A DNA stretch of 17,765 nucleotides from Magnetospirillum sp. (lineage in GTDB: Bacteria > Pseudomonadota > Alphaproteobacteria > Rhodospirillales > Magnetospirillaceae), in NCBI GenBank assembly GCA_020217035.1, contig JAIWOG010000174.1, positions 1-17,765 of the forward strand. Direction: 5' to 3'. Made by a program: the position numbers and the translations under genes. This document shows positions 7,886-17,000 of the stretch, piece after piece. The number at the start of each line of letters is the position of its first letter. The stretch's first letter is position 1. The notes beneath the pieces were generated by a model, which saw only the letters and a list, made by a program, of their open reading frames with translations, did no database searches and was not told the DNA's origin.

Positions 7886-9333
7886 TCAGGCAGACCTTCG
7901 CCCCCCGTGGCATCGCTCCGCGGGTCCTGATCCTGATCGTATTGTTCAGCTCGTTGGTGACGTTGCTGGCCACATTGGTTCAATTGACCTTGGATTATCG
8001 CCGAGACGTCAACCAGATTGACAGCCGACTGGACGACATCGGCCGCAGCGCCCCCGCCAGCGCCGCGGCCGCCCTGTGGAATGTGGATTCCCAGGGTTTG
8101 CAGGTTCAGATGGATGGCCTGATGCGCTTGCCTGACATGCGGATGGCCGAGGTGTTCGAAACAACTTCCGGCGTCGCCCTGCCCTTGCGGGTCAGCGTCG
8201 GGTCGTCCAGCCCACGACACTTGGCGCGCGAATTCCCGCTGTGGCATGAAAAAGGCCAATCCCGGCGTCAAATCGGGGTTTTACGGGTCGAGGCCGGGCT
8301 GGAGGGCGTCTACGAACGTCTTCAGGAAAAGGTGGTGGTCATCCTGGTCAGCCAAGGCATCAAGACTTTCGTGGTGTCGCTGTTCACCCTTTACATCGTC
8401 CATCGCCTGGTGACCCGGCATCTGGTTTCCATCAGCCATTATTTCAGCAGCTACGGCGAAGCTGGCCCATCGCGGCCACTGGCCTTGCGCCGCCGCCCCC
8501 CCAGCCATCCCGACGAATTCGACCTGTTGGTGGGCTCCTTCGGCCAAATGGCCACCAAACTTGAGGCGGCCCATGCGGAACTGGCGGGCGTCAACGCCGA
8601 ACTGGAACGTGACATCGCCGAACGTCAAAGCCGCGAACAGGCATTGCAACAAGCCCTGGACAACTTGGCCGCCGTCAACCGCGAGCTGGAACGCTTCGCC
8701 TTCGTCGCCTCGCATGACTTACAGGAACCGTTGCGCAGCATCGTTTCCTTCGCCCAATTGCTGCACCGTCACTACGCCGGCAAGTTGGACCAGCGCGCCG
8801 ACGAATATATCGGCTTCATCACCGCCGGCGGCAACCGCATGCATGACTTGATCAACGACCTGCTGACCTATTCGCGCCTGAACGCCCCGGCACGGCCCTT
8901 TTCCCCAGTGGACCTCAACCGGGTCTGCGCGGAAGTGTTGGACAACCTTGCCAGCAGCATCGCCGATTCCAACGCCCATATTCAGGTCGGCCCCTTGCCC
9001 ATGGTGATCGGCGACGAGACGCAACTGGCGCAATTGCTGCAAAACTTGCTGTCCAACGCCATCAAGTTTCAGCCCCAGGGCCAGGCGCCGGCGATCACCG
9101 TGGACCAGCAAGACGGTGTGCTGCGGGTGACCGACAACGGCATCGGCATGGAAACCACCAACATCGACCCCTTCGAGGTCTTCCGCCGCAACCATCCCGC
9201 CCATCTTTATCCGGGAACCGGCATGGGCCTGGCCATCTGCAAGCGAATCGTCCAGCGCCATGGCGGCACCATCGCCATGGACTCGGCCCTTGGCCGCGGC
9301 ACCATCTTCCGGATCAGCCTGCCTTTGGCATAA
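7882..9333 (+). CDS. Membrane sensor histidine kinase
   Basis: A 483-residue inner-membrane kinase. The first transmembrane segment spans about 15-37. A periplasmic sensory region of about 110 residues follows (ALWNVDSQGLQVQMDGLM...), then the second membrane segment at about 151-175. Next come a HAMP-like linker, a coiled coil (about 225-270) and a HisKA domain with phosphoacceptor H278 in SHDLQEPLR. The ATPase domain has its N box (N388, N392), DNGIGM (418-423) and GTGMGLAI (445-452). The SHDLQEPLR form is the phytochrome-like subclass. There is no receiver domain and no response-regulator gene beside it. Its start overlaps the binding protein stop in ATGA, so the two are made together, and the binding protein probably presents a ligand to the periplasmic domain. 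The gene ends 12 bp from the convergent epimerase. Confidence 0.92.
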   Translation: MIRQTFAPRGIAPRVLILIVLFSSLVTLLATLVQLTLDYRRDVNQIDSRLDDIGRSAPASAAAALWNVDSQGLQVQMDGLMRLPDMRMAEVFETTSGVALPLRVSVGSSSPRHLAREFPLWHEKGQSRRQIGVLRVEAGLEGVYERLQEKVVVILVSQGIKTFVVSLFTLYIVHRLVTRHLVSISHYFSSYGEAGPSRPLALRRRPPSHPDEFDLLVGSFGQMATKLEAAHAELAGVNAELERDIAERQSREQALQQALDNLAAVNRELERFAFVASHDLQEPLRSIVSFAQLLHRHYAGKLDQRADEYIGFITAGGNRMHDLINDLLTYSRLNAPARPFSPVDLNRVCAEVLDNLASSIADSNAHIQVGPLPMVIGDETQLAQLLQNLLSNAIKFQPQGQAPAITVDQQDGVLRVTDNGIGMETTNIDPFEVFRRNHPAHLYPGTGMGLAICKRIVQRHGGTIAMDSALGRGTIFRISLPLA

Positions 9334-9345
9334 CCAAGGGGGGAT

Positions 9346-10326
9346 TTAGACCCCGTGATAGGTCTTGAACCACTCGATGAACTTGGGAACGCCCACCGAA
9401 ATCGGCGTGGTGGGGGCAAAGCCGACATCGCGTTGGATGGCGGTGATGTCGGCGTAGGTTTCCTTGACGTCGCCCGGCTGCATGGGGCGGAAATCGTATT
9501 CGGCCTTGCGGCCCAGGCATTGCTCGATCAGGCCGATGAAGTCCATCAGCTTTTCCGAGTTGTTGTTGCCGATGTTGTAAAGCCGGTAGGGCGGCGCCGT
9601 GCCGTCGTCGGCCGGCGGGTTGTCCAAGACGCCCACCACCCCCGAGACGATGTCGTCGATATAGGTGAAGTCGCGACGCATGTCGCCGTTGTTGAACACG
9701 GTGATCGGCTTGCCGGCCAAGATGGCCTGGGCGAACAGATAGGCCGCCATGTCCGGGCGTCCCCACGGACCATAGACGGTGAAGAACCGCAGGCCGGTGG
9801 TGGGAATGCGGTACAAGTGGGAATAGGAATGGCTGATCAGCTCGCCGGCGCGCTTGGTGGCGGCGTAAAGCGAGATGGGATGGTCGACGCGGTCTTCCAC
9901 CGAGAACGGCAACTTGGTGTTGGCGCCATAGACCGAGGACGAGCTGGCATAGACGAAATGCCGGCAATTCTTGTTGGCGCGGGCCAGTTCCAGCATGACC
10001 AGATGCCCCTCGACGTTCGAGTGGGAATAGTCGTGCGGCGCGGTCAGCGAATGGCGCACCCCGGCCTGGGCCGCCAGGTTGATGTAGGACGTCACCTCGG
10101 GATGGGCCTGGGCCACCACCGCCATGGCGGTACGGTCGGCGATGTCGGCCTGCAGGAAGGTGAAGTTGGGATTCTGACTTAACGTCTCAAGGCGCTTGGC
10201 CTTCAGCGCCGGATCGTAATAGGCGTTCAGGCTGTCGACCCCCACCACCTTGTCGCCACGGGCGAGCAACCGCTGGGCGGTGTGGAAGCCGATGAATCCG
10301 GCGGCGCCGGTCAAAAGCACGCTCAT
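9346..10326 (-). CDS. UDP-glucuronate 4-epimerase-like NAD-dependent epimerase
   Basis: A 326-residue extended short-chain dehydrogenase/reductase. The NAD loop TGAAGFIG lies at residues 6-13, with the SSSSVYGANTKLPFS segment and the catalytic Y154-x3-K158 (YAATK). RFFTVYGPWGRPDMA and the DFTYIDDIV segment are strongly reminiscent of the CapI/LpsL group, which interconverts UDP-glucuronate and UDP-galacturonate for capsule or LPS. Another UDP-sugar epimerase activity is possible. The length is normal. ATG 10326-10324 has only a weak GGGA upstream on the - strand. It is divergent from the fused oxidoreductase (about 190 bp gap) and nearly abuts the kinase 3' end. No polysaccharide operon surrounds it; the TPR/GT protein at 14031 is the only other glycan-linked gene here. 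Confidence 0.88.
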   Translation of the reverse strand: MSVLLTGAAGFIGFHTAQRLLARGDKVVGVDSLNAYYDPALKAKRLETLSQNPNFTFLQADIADRTAMAVVAQAHPEVTSYINLAAQAGVRHSLTAPHDYSHSNVEGHLVMLELARANKNCRHFVYASSSSVYGANTKLPFSVEDRVDHPISLYAATKRAGELISHSYSHLYRIPTTGLRFFTVYGPWGRPDMAAYLFAQAILAGKPITVFNNGDMRRDFTYIDDIVSGVVGVLDNPPADDGTAPPYRLYNIGNNNSEKLMDFIGLIEQCLGRKAEYDFRPMQPGDVKETYADITAIQRDVGFAPTTPISVGVPKFIEWFKTYHGV

Positions 10327-10517
10327 CTGATCAATCCCAATTTTGCAGGCAGCCTTCCTATAGCCCGACTGGGCGCGGAAATCACCCCCCCTTTTTACCC
10401 ACCCGCCCGCAACTTTGTTACAATCAAGCCCTCGGGCAATTGATCTTGTTGCGTTTTTCGCTCCCCCTCTTTGACCACGGCCACCGACTTCCCACCTGCC
10501 AGCTAGTGAGGTGCGCC

Positions 10518-13500
10518 ATGTCGATCACGTCCAAGATCACCCTGGAAGACAAATACACAGCCCCAAGCGGCCAGGTTTTCCTGTCCGGCGTGCAGGCGCT
10601 GGTCCGCCTGCCGATGATCCAGCGCGACCGCGACCGCGCCAACGGCCTGAACACCGCCGGCTTCATCTCGGGCTATCGCGGTTCGCCGCTTTCCGGCCTG
10701 GACAAGGAATTGTGGCGGGCGCGAAAGCACCTGGAAGCACACGACATCCGCTTTCAGCCCGGCCTGAACGAGGATCTGGCCGCCACCGCCATATGGGGCA
10801 GCCAGCAAGCGGGATTGTCGGGCCAAGCCAAGGTGGACGGGGTCTTCGCCTATTGGTACGGCAAGGGTCCGGGCCTGGACCGTGCCGCCGATGCCTTCAA
10901 GCACGCCAATTCCGCCGGCACCGCCCGCCATGGCGGGGTACTGGTGCTGGCCGGCGACGACCACGGGGCGCGGTCGTCGACCATGGCGCATCAATCCGAA
11001 CAATTGTTCATGGCCATGAACATGCCGGTGCTGAACCCGGCGGATTTGCAGGAAGTTCTGGATTACGGCCTGATGGGCTGGGCGCTGTCGCGCTTTTCCG
11101 GGCTGTGGGTCGGCCTCAAGACCATTACCGAGACCATCGAAAGCTCGGCCACCATCGACATCTCACCCTGGCGGGTGTTGCCGCTGCTGCCCACGGACTT
11201 CGTCCTGCCTCCCGACGGCCTGTCCATCCGTTGGCCCGACAAGTTCCTGGCCCAGGAAGAACGGCTGCTGCGCCACAAGCTGCCCGCCGCCTTGGCCTTC
11301 GCCCGCGCCAACCGGCTGGACCGGTTGGTGGTGGGCGGCGACGCGCCGCGCTTCGGCATCGTCACCACCGGCAAGGCCCATCTGGACGTCATGCAGGCAC
11401 TGGACGATTTGGGCATCGATTCCCAATACGCCGCCGCCATGGGCCTTGCCATCTACAAGGTGGGGATGACCTGGCCGCTGGAACCCCAGGGCATCCGCGC
11501 CTTCTGTGAAGGTCTGGACGAAATCCTGGTGGTCGAGGAAAAGCGCCCGGTGGTGGAAGACCAATTGCGGGCCCAGCTTTACAACTGGCGCGACGACGTG
11601 CGGCCGCGGGTGGTCGGCAAGACCGACCAGGACGGCGCCCCCTTGCTGCCCAGCCATGGCGAGTTGAACCCCGCCCTGGTCGCCCGTGTCATCGCGGCGC
11701 GTATCGGCCGGTTCTACACCAGCTGGCGCATCAAGGAACGGCTGGAATGGCTGGACGCCAAGCAGGCCGACCTGGCCCAGGTGCCGCAAGGCGTCACCCG
11801 CATTCCCTATTTCTGCGCCGGCTGCCCGCACAACACCTCGACACAGCTCCCCGAGGGCAGCCACGCCATGGGCGGCATCGGCTGCCACATCATGGCCACC
11901 TGGATGCCGGAACGCCGCACCGAGACCTATACCCAGATGGGCGGCGAAGGCGCCAACTGGATCGGTCTTGCCCCCTTCACCCAGCGTCGTCACGTCTTCC
12001 AGAACCTGGGCGACGGCACCTATTACCATTCCGGCTTGCTGGCCATCCGCGCCTGCGTCGCCGCCAAGGTCGACATCACCTACAAGATCTTGTTCAACGA
12101 CGCGGTGGCCATGACCGGCGGCCAGCCGGTGGACGGCCCCCTGGACGTGCCGGCCATCGCCGCCCAGGTGCGGGCCGAGGGGGTGAAGCGCATCGCCGTG
12201 GTGTCCGACCGGACCATCACCTATGCCGACAAGCTGCCGCCGGGCACCACATTGCACCATCGCGACGACATCATCGCGCTTCAGGAAGAACTGCGGGATT
12301 GGCCCGGTGTGTCGGTGCTGATCTTTGATCAGACCTGCGCCGCCGAGAAGCGCCGCCGCAGGAAACGCGGCCTGATGGAGGAGCCGCCGGAACGCCTGTT
12401 CATCAACACCAAGGTGTGCGAAGGCTGCGGCGATTGCGGCGACAAGTCCAATTGCGTCGCCTTGGTGCCGGTGGAAACCGAGTGGGGGCGCAAACGGGCC
12501 ATCGACCAATCGGCCTGCAACAAGGATTACAGCTGCGCCAAAGGCTTCTGCCCGGCTTTCGTCACCGTGACCGGTGCCACCGTCAAAACCGCCGAAGCGA
12601 TGGCCGAGGACGGTTTCGGGCCGCTTCCCGAACCGCTTTTGCCGTCCTCGGTGGTGCCATTTTCCATCCTGATCACCGGCATCGGCGGCACCGGGGTGGT
12701 GACGGTGGCGCAAGTCTTGGGCATGGCCGCCCATGTGGACGGCAAGGGCGTCACCAGCCTGGACCAGACCGGCCTGGCCCAGAAGAACGGCGCCGTCACC
12801 AGCCATTTGCGCATCTGCGACCAGCCCTCGCGGCTTTATGCCGCCCGTATCGTCGACGGCGGCGCCCAGGCGCTGCTGGCCTGCGACATGGTCACCGCCG
12901 CCGGCTTCGATTGCTTAAGCAAGCTGAAGGCGGGGTATTCGCGGGCGGTGGTCAACGACCACCGGACCATGCCGGCCAGCTTCACCCACGCCCCCGACCT
13001 GGATTTCCCGGCCCAGACCATGCACGATTCCATCGCCCGCATGGCCGAAGCCCATTTCATCGACGCCACCGGGCTGGCCACCGCGCTGCTGGGCGATGGC
13101 CTGGCGGCCAACTTGTTCCTGGTCGGCTTCGCCTGGCAAAAGGGCCTGCTGCCGCTCAGCCTGGAAGCCATCACCATCGCCATCGAACTGAACGGCGCCG
13201 CCCCAGACTTCAACAAGCGGGCCTTCCTGTGGGGTCGCCGGGCCGCCCACGACCCGGCCGCCATCCAGGCCCTGGTGGCGCCAAGGCCGCAACCGGCCCG
13301 CAGCCTGGACGACATCGTCGCCCTGCGTGTGGACGAGTTGCGGCGATGGGGTGGCGAGGCCCCGGCCCAGGACTTCCTGGCCATGGTCACCCGCGTCCGG
13401 ACCGCCGAGGAGGCCCTGAGCCTGGGCACGACGCTGACCGAAGCCGCCGCCAAGGGCTTGTTCAAGCTGATGGCCATCAAGGACGAATACGAGGTGGCGC

Positions 13501-13919
13501 GACTTTACAGCGACGGCGATTTCGTCCGCGAACTGGCCCGGCAATTCGGCCGCTGGGACAAGGTGGAACCACATCTGGCGCCGCCATGGTTCGGCGCGGC
13601 GAAGCGCCGTTTCGGGCCGTGGATGCTGTGGCTGATGAAAGGGCTGCGCCATCTGCGGTTCCTGCGCGGTTCCTGGGCCGATCCTTTCAGCCATACCGCC
13701 GAACGACGCATGGAGCGGGCCCTTGTGGCGGAATATCGACAGATGCTGGAAAGCCTGCTGACCGATCTGGGTCCGGATACCCACGCCCAGGCGGTTGCCT
13801 TGGCGGAAACCGCCCAGCACATCCGTGGCTTCGGCCCGGTCAAGGAACGGGCGGCCCAGCAGGTTCGACGGCAATGGCGCAACGCCCTGACCCGCTACGC
13901 ACAACCGTCGCGGCGTTAA
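10518..13919 (+). CDS. Indolepyruvate:ferredoxin oxidoreductase family protein, single-chain fused form
   Basis: A 1133-residue fusion of the domains split between IorA and IorB. The N-terminal part is the pyruvate-oxidoreductase-like domain (LNTAGFISGYRGSPLSG). CAGC (433-436) then leads into the thiamine-diphosphate domain with GDG at 498-500. An iron-sulfur region has C634, C637, C640, C646 and then C667, C673, C678. The IorB-like domain begins near 715 (ITGIGGTGVVTVAQVLG, then GLAQKNGAVTSH). The last 200 residues or so (KDEYEVARLYSDGDF) match the extra C-terminal domain usual in fused forms (DUF6537-like). The reaction should be oxidative decarboxylation of a 2-oxo acid to its acyl-CoA; the substrate is not certain. 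ATG 10518 has GTGAGG (10506-10511) upstream. A TTG at 10440 would add 26 unconvincing residues. A TACAAT at 10419-10424 may be a -10, without a good -35. Confidence 0.93.
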   Translation: MSITSKITLEDKYTAPSGQVFLSGVQALVRLPMIQRDRDRANGLNTAGFISGYRGSPLSGLDKELWRARKHLEAHDIRFQPGLNEDLAATAIWGSQQAGLSGQAKVDGVFAYWYGKGPGLDRAADAFKHANSAGTARHGGVLVLAGDDHGARSSTMAHQSEQLFMAMNMPVLNPADLQEVLDYGLMGWALSRFSGLWVGLKTITETIESSATIDISPWRVLPLLPTDFVLPPDGLSIRWPDKFLAQEERLLRHKLPAALAFARANRLDRLVVGGDAPRFGIVTTGKAHLDVMQALDDLGIDSQYAAAMGLAIYKVGMTWPLEPQGIRAFCEGLDEILVVEEKRPVVEDQLRAQLYNWRDDVRPRVVGKTDQDGAPLLPSHGELNPALVARVIAARIGRFYTSWRIKERLEWLDAKQADLAQVPQGVTRIPYFCAGCPHNTSTQLPEGSHAMGGIGCHIMATWMPERRTETYTQMGGEGANWIGLAPFTQRRHVFQNLGDGTYYHSGLLAIRACVAAKVDITYKILFNDAVAMTGGQPVDGPLDVPAIAAQVRAEGVKRIAVVSDRTITYADKLPPGTTLHHRDDIIALQEELRDWPGVSVLIFDQTCAAEKRRRRKRGLMEEPPERLFINTKVCEGCGDCGDKSNCVALVPVETEWGRKRAIDQSACNKDYSCAKGFCPAFVTVTGATVKTAEAMAEDGFGPLPEPLLPSSVVPFSILITGIGGTGVVTVAQVLGMAAHVDGKGVTSLDQTGLAQKNGAVTSHLRICDQPSRLYAARIVDGGAQALLACDMVTAAGFDCLSKLKAGYSRAVVNDHRTMPASFTHAPDLDFPAQTMHDSIARMAEAHFIDATGLATALLGDGLAANLFLVGFAWQKGLLPLSLEAITIAIELNGAAPDFNKRAFLWGRRAAHDPAAIQALVAPRPQPARSLDDIVALRVDELRRWGGEAPAQDFLAMVTRVRTAEEALSLGTTLTEAAAKGLFKLMAIKDEYEVARLYSDGDFVRELARQFGRWDKVEPHLAPPWFGAAKRRFGPWMLWLMKGLRHLRFLRGSWADPFSHTAERRMERALVAEYRQMLESLLTDLGPDTHAQAVALAETAQHIRGFGPVKERAAQQVRRQWRNALTRYAQPSRR

Positions 13920-13947
13920 TGAAGAATAGAAGATGAGTGATTATCTT

Positions 13948-14017
13948 ACGTTCGTTTAGGCTTGACCCCCCCGCGCAGCCGCGCTTGACTGCCAGGGGGG
14001 TACAAACGGAACGTTCG
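13948..14017. repeat. long imperfect inverted repeat between the fused IOR gene and the TPR/GT gene
   Basis: ACCCCCC (13965-13971) pairs with GGGGGGT (13995-14001). An outer imperfect arm, CGTTCGTTT (13949-13957), matches AAACGGAACG (14004-14013) with one extra base. An inner GCGC-AGCC-GCGC hairpin lies at 13973-13984. ACGTTCG also occurs as a direct repeat at 13948-13954 and 14011-14017. The structure fills most of the 111-base gap. It could terminate the upstream transcript or fold in the leader of the downstream gene, since its last bases reach the ribosome-binding region. Confidence 0.45.
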
Positions 14018-14030
14018 GGGGAAAACCGTC

Positions 14031-17000
14031 ATGACCATCGTGGGCGAGGCAGCCGGCATCGAAGCCTTGGAAGCCGAACTGTTCGCCGCCCGCGCTGCCC
14101 GCGACGTCGCCGATTACGCCAGCGCCTTGGCGTCCTATCGGGCCGCCGCCCAGATTGCCGCCGACAACGTCGAAGCTCTGACCGGCATGGGCACCATGCT
14201 GCGGGCTCTGGGCCGCGAGCGCGAGGCGCTGCCCGTGCTGTTGAAGGCCATCGACCACGATTCCCTCAATGTGGAATCCCGGCTCGAGCTGGCTTTGACG
14301 CTTCAGGGCCTGGGCCGTTCCGACGAAGCCCGCGCCATCTTCACCGCGCTTTTGCGCATTCCCGACCCGCCGGCGCGGGCCTGGCACGGTTTGGCCTTGC
14401 TGTTGCTGGGCGACGGCCACGAAATGGCCGCCGAAACCGCGCTTCGCCGCGCCATCAACCAGGCCCCCGACCTGGTGACGGCCCGCAAGCAATTGGCTGA
14501 CCTGCTGGCCCATCGTCTGGACCTGGCGGCGGCCAGCGACCTTTACCACGATATCCTGACCATCGAGCCGGACAACGCCGATTCCCTGGCCGGGCTGGGT
14601 CAGGCCCTGATCGGCATGGGCCGCATGGATGAAGCCCAGGATCTGCTGGAACGGGCCCTGGCACAGCGTCCCAACCATCCCCTGGCGCATATGGCGCGGG
14701 CGCGGCTGAACCTCCTGGACGGCCACCTGCAAGGCGCCTGGGAAGATTTGGAATGGCGTTGGCAGTTGACCGACCGCAAGCGGCCCAGCGCCCCGGGGCA
14801 AAGCTGGGACGGCGATGCCGATCTGACCGGCCAGACCATCCTGTTGTGGGCTGAACAGGGACAAAGTGAAATAGTCCACCTGCTGCGCTACGTGCCCCAG
14901 GTGGCCCACCGCGCCGGCAAGGTGGTCCTCGGCCTGCCCAAGGCGCTGGCTCCCTTGGCCAAGGGATTGGAAGGCTCGCCCCTGACCCTGGTGTCCGGCG
15001 ACCCGCTGCCGCCGGGTCTGTCCATCGACTACAACGCTTCCATCAGCGACCTGCCGCGCCTGTTCGGCACTTCGGTTTCGGGCATACCCGCCGCCCCCTA
15101 CCTGGAAGCGCCCGCCGGCCACCGTCTGGCGGTCGCCGCGCCGCATACGGCTTTGCTGAAGATCGGCCTGGCCTGGGCCGGGCCGCGGGCCAGTTGGAAC
15201 ATCGACTTTCCGCAACTGATGACCCTGCTGGGTCATCCCGACGCCGCCTTCTTCAGCCTGCAACTGGGCAAAAAGGCCGCCGACGCCACCAACCTGGCCC
15301 ATCCGTCGCTGGTCACCGACTTGTCGCGGACCATTTCCGATTACGCCGACTTGGCCGGACGCATCGCCGAGATGGATCTGGTCATCACCGTCGACGGCAT
15401 CGTCGCCCATCTGGCCGGCGCCATGGGCAAGCCGGTCTGGGTGCTGCTGCCGGTGGCCGCCGACTGGCGGTGGCTGCGCGACCGCAACGACACGCCGTGG
15501 TATCCCAGCGCCCGTTTGTTCCGCCAAGGCGCCCATGGCGATTGGACCGAGGTGGTCACCCGGGTGTTGTCCGCCCTGGACGAAAAACTGTCGGCCGAGC
15601 GCCAGCGTCGGCAATACGTCGCCCAATCGCACCATGGCAACCGTTCGGCCCAACAGGCGTTCATTTCCACCCATCTGCAACCGGGCGACCTGTTCATCGA
15701 CGTCGGCTGCGGCTCGGCGGCGCCGCATGCCATGGACGCCGCCTGCCAGGAGATGGAGGACGTCCGGGTGCTGGCCATCGAGGCCCGCGCCTCGGAAGCC
15801 GCCCTACTGGAAGACACCCTGGCCATATCCGGCCTGTCCGAGGTGGTCACCGTCGAACGCGCGGTGGTCGGCGCCGGAATCGCCCCGGTGGCGGTGGCAG
15901 CCCGTAAGCGATCGGGCCGCGCCGTCCTGGCTTTGCCCGCCTGGGTCGGCGGCCGGCAACAATCGGAACCGCTGTCCGCCATATTGGCCCGCCACCCCGA
16001 CCTTGCCGGTCGCCGCCTGGTGCTGCGCCTGGGGGCCAAGGGACAGGAACAAGACATCCTGGCCGGCCTGGGCGACTTGCGCCCGGCATTGGTGGTGTTC
16101 GATCATCAAGACGGCGATGCCGCCGCCGACAGCTTGCGACGGATGGGTTACAGCCTGTATCAATTTCCCACCAGGGTGGCGGCGGGCGCGGTCCGCCCCT
16201 TCGGCGGCGAGGCCGGCACCGTCCTGGCCTTAGCCGAAAGCATCCCGCCGGCACCGCTCTATGGCGATTCCGGCGACCCCACCTCGCCGGCAAGCATGGC
16301 CCGCGCTTCGGCCGAAGCGACCCAACTGGCCAGCCAAGGCCAAGACCTGCTGGCGCAAGGCAAGCTGAACGAAGCCGGCAACCTCTTCGCCCGCGCCCTG
16401 GCGCTTGATCCCGGCAACAGGGTGGCCAACGCCAATTTGGGCAGTCTGTTGCGGCGCATCGGACGCCGCGACGCCGCCGCCGCCTGTTGGCGTCGCGCCT
16501 TGGCCGCCGGCGCCCCGCCGCAGGTGCGCTCGAACCTGGCCAACGTCTTGCGCGAATGCGGCCGCCTGGACGAGGCCGAAGCCACCTTCCTGCGCTGCCT
16601 GTCGGAACTGCCCGACCACGCCGAAACCTCTTACGCCTTCGCCTTGCTGGAACGCCAGCTTGGCCGGCCGCGTCAGGCCGTGGGTCTGATGGAACGGGCC
16701 GAACACCTGCGGCCCGGCACCGTTCCCGGTGGGGAAATGGCCGCCACCTTGCTGAAATCGGGCAATTTGGCCCGTGGCATGGCGGAAATGGCCCATCGCA
16801 AGCCATTTCCCCTGCCCAAGGTCAACGCGCCCGATTGGGACGGATCGCGGCTGGTCGGCAAGACCATCCTGGTGCGTGACGAAGGCGACACCATCGACAC
16901 CCTCCAACTGTCGCGCTACATCCCGCTGGTCGCCCTGCAAGGCGGGCTGGTGCATGTGGAATGCGTGCCGGAAGCCGCCCCCCTGCTGGCCGGCTTGGCC

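Noticed and set aside
9334..9354. G-run and C-run between the kinase and epimerase stops as a terminator
   Set aside because: Only about four base pairs with a 9-10 base loop in a 12-bp gap, partly inside the epimerase end. Too weak to call.
10440..10517. 26-residue N-terminal extension of the fused oxidoreductase from a TTG codon
   Set aside because: There is no ribosome-binding site before the TTG, the extension overlaps the likely promoter/leader and shows no family similarity. ATG 10518 has a good GTGAGG.
11163..12806. 547-codon open frame on the - strand opposite the fused oxidoreductase
   Set aside because: Antisense composition without motifs, inside a well-supported + strand gene.
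13956..15728. 590-codon open frame on the - strand opposite the TPR-GT gene
   Set aside because: Low-complexity Gly/Gln/Arg/His translation with no family. The + strand protein has clear TPR and GT motifs throughout.
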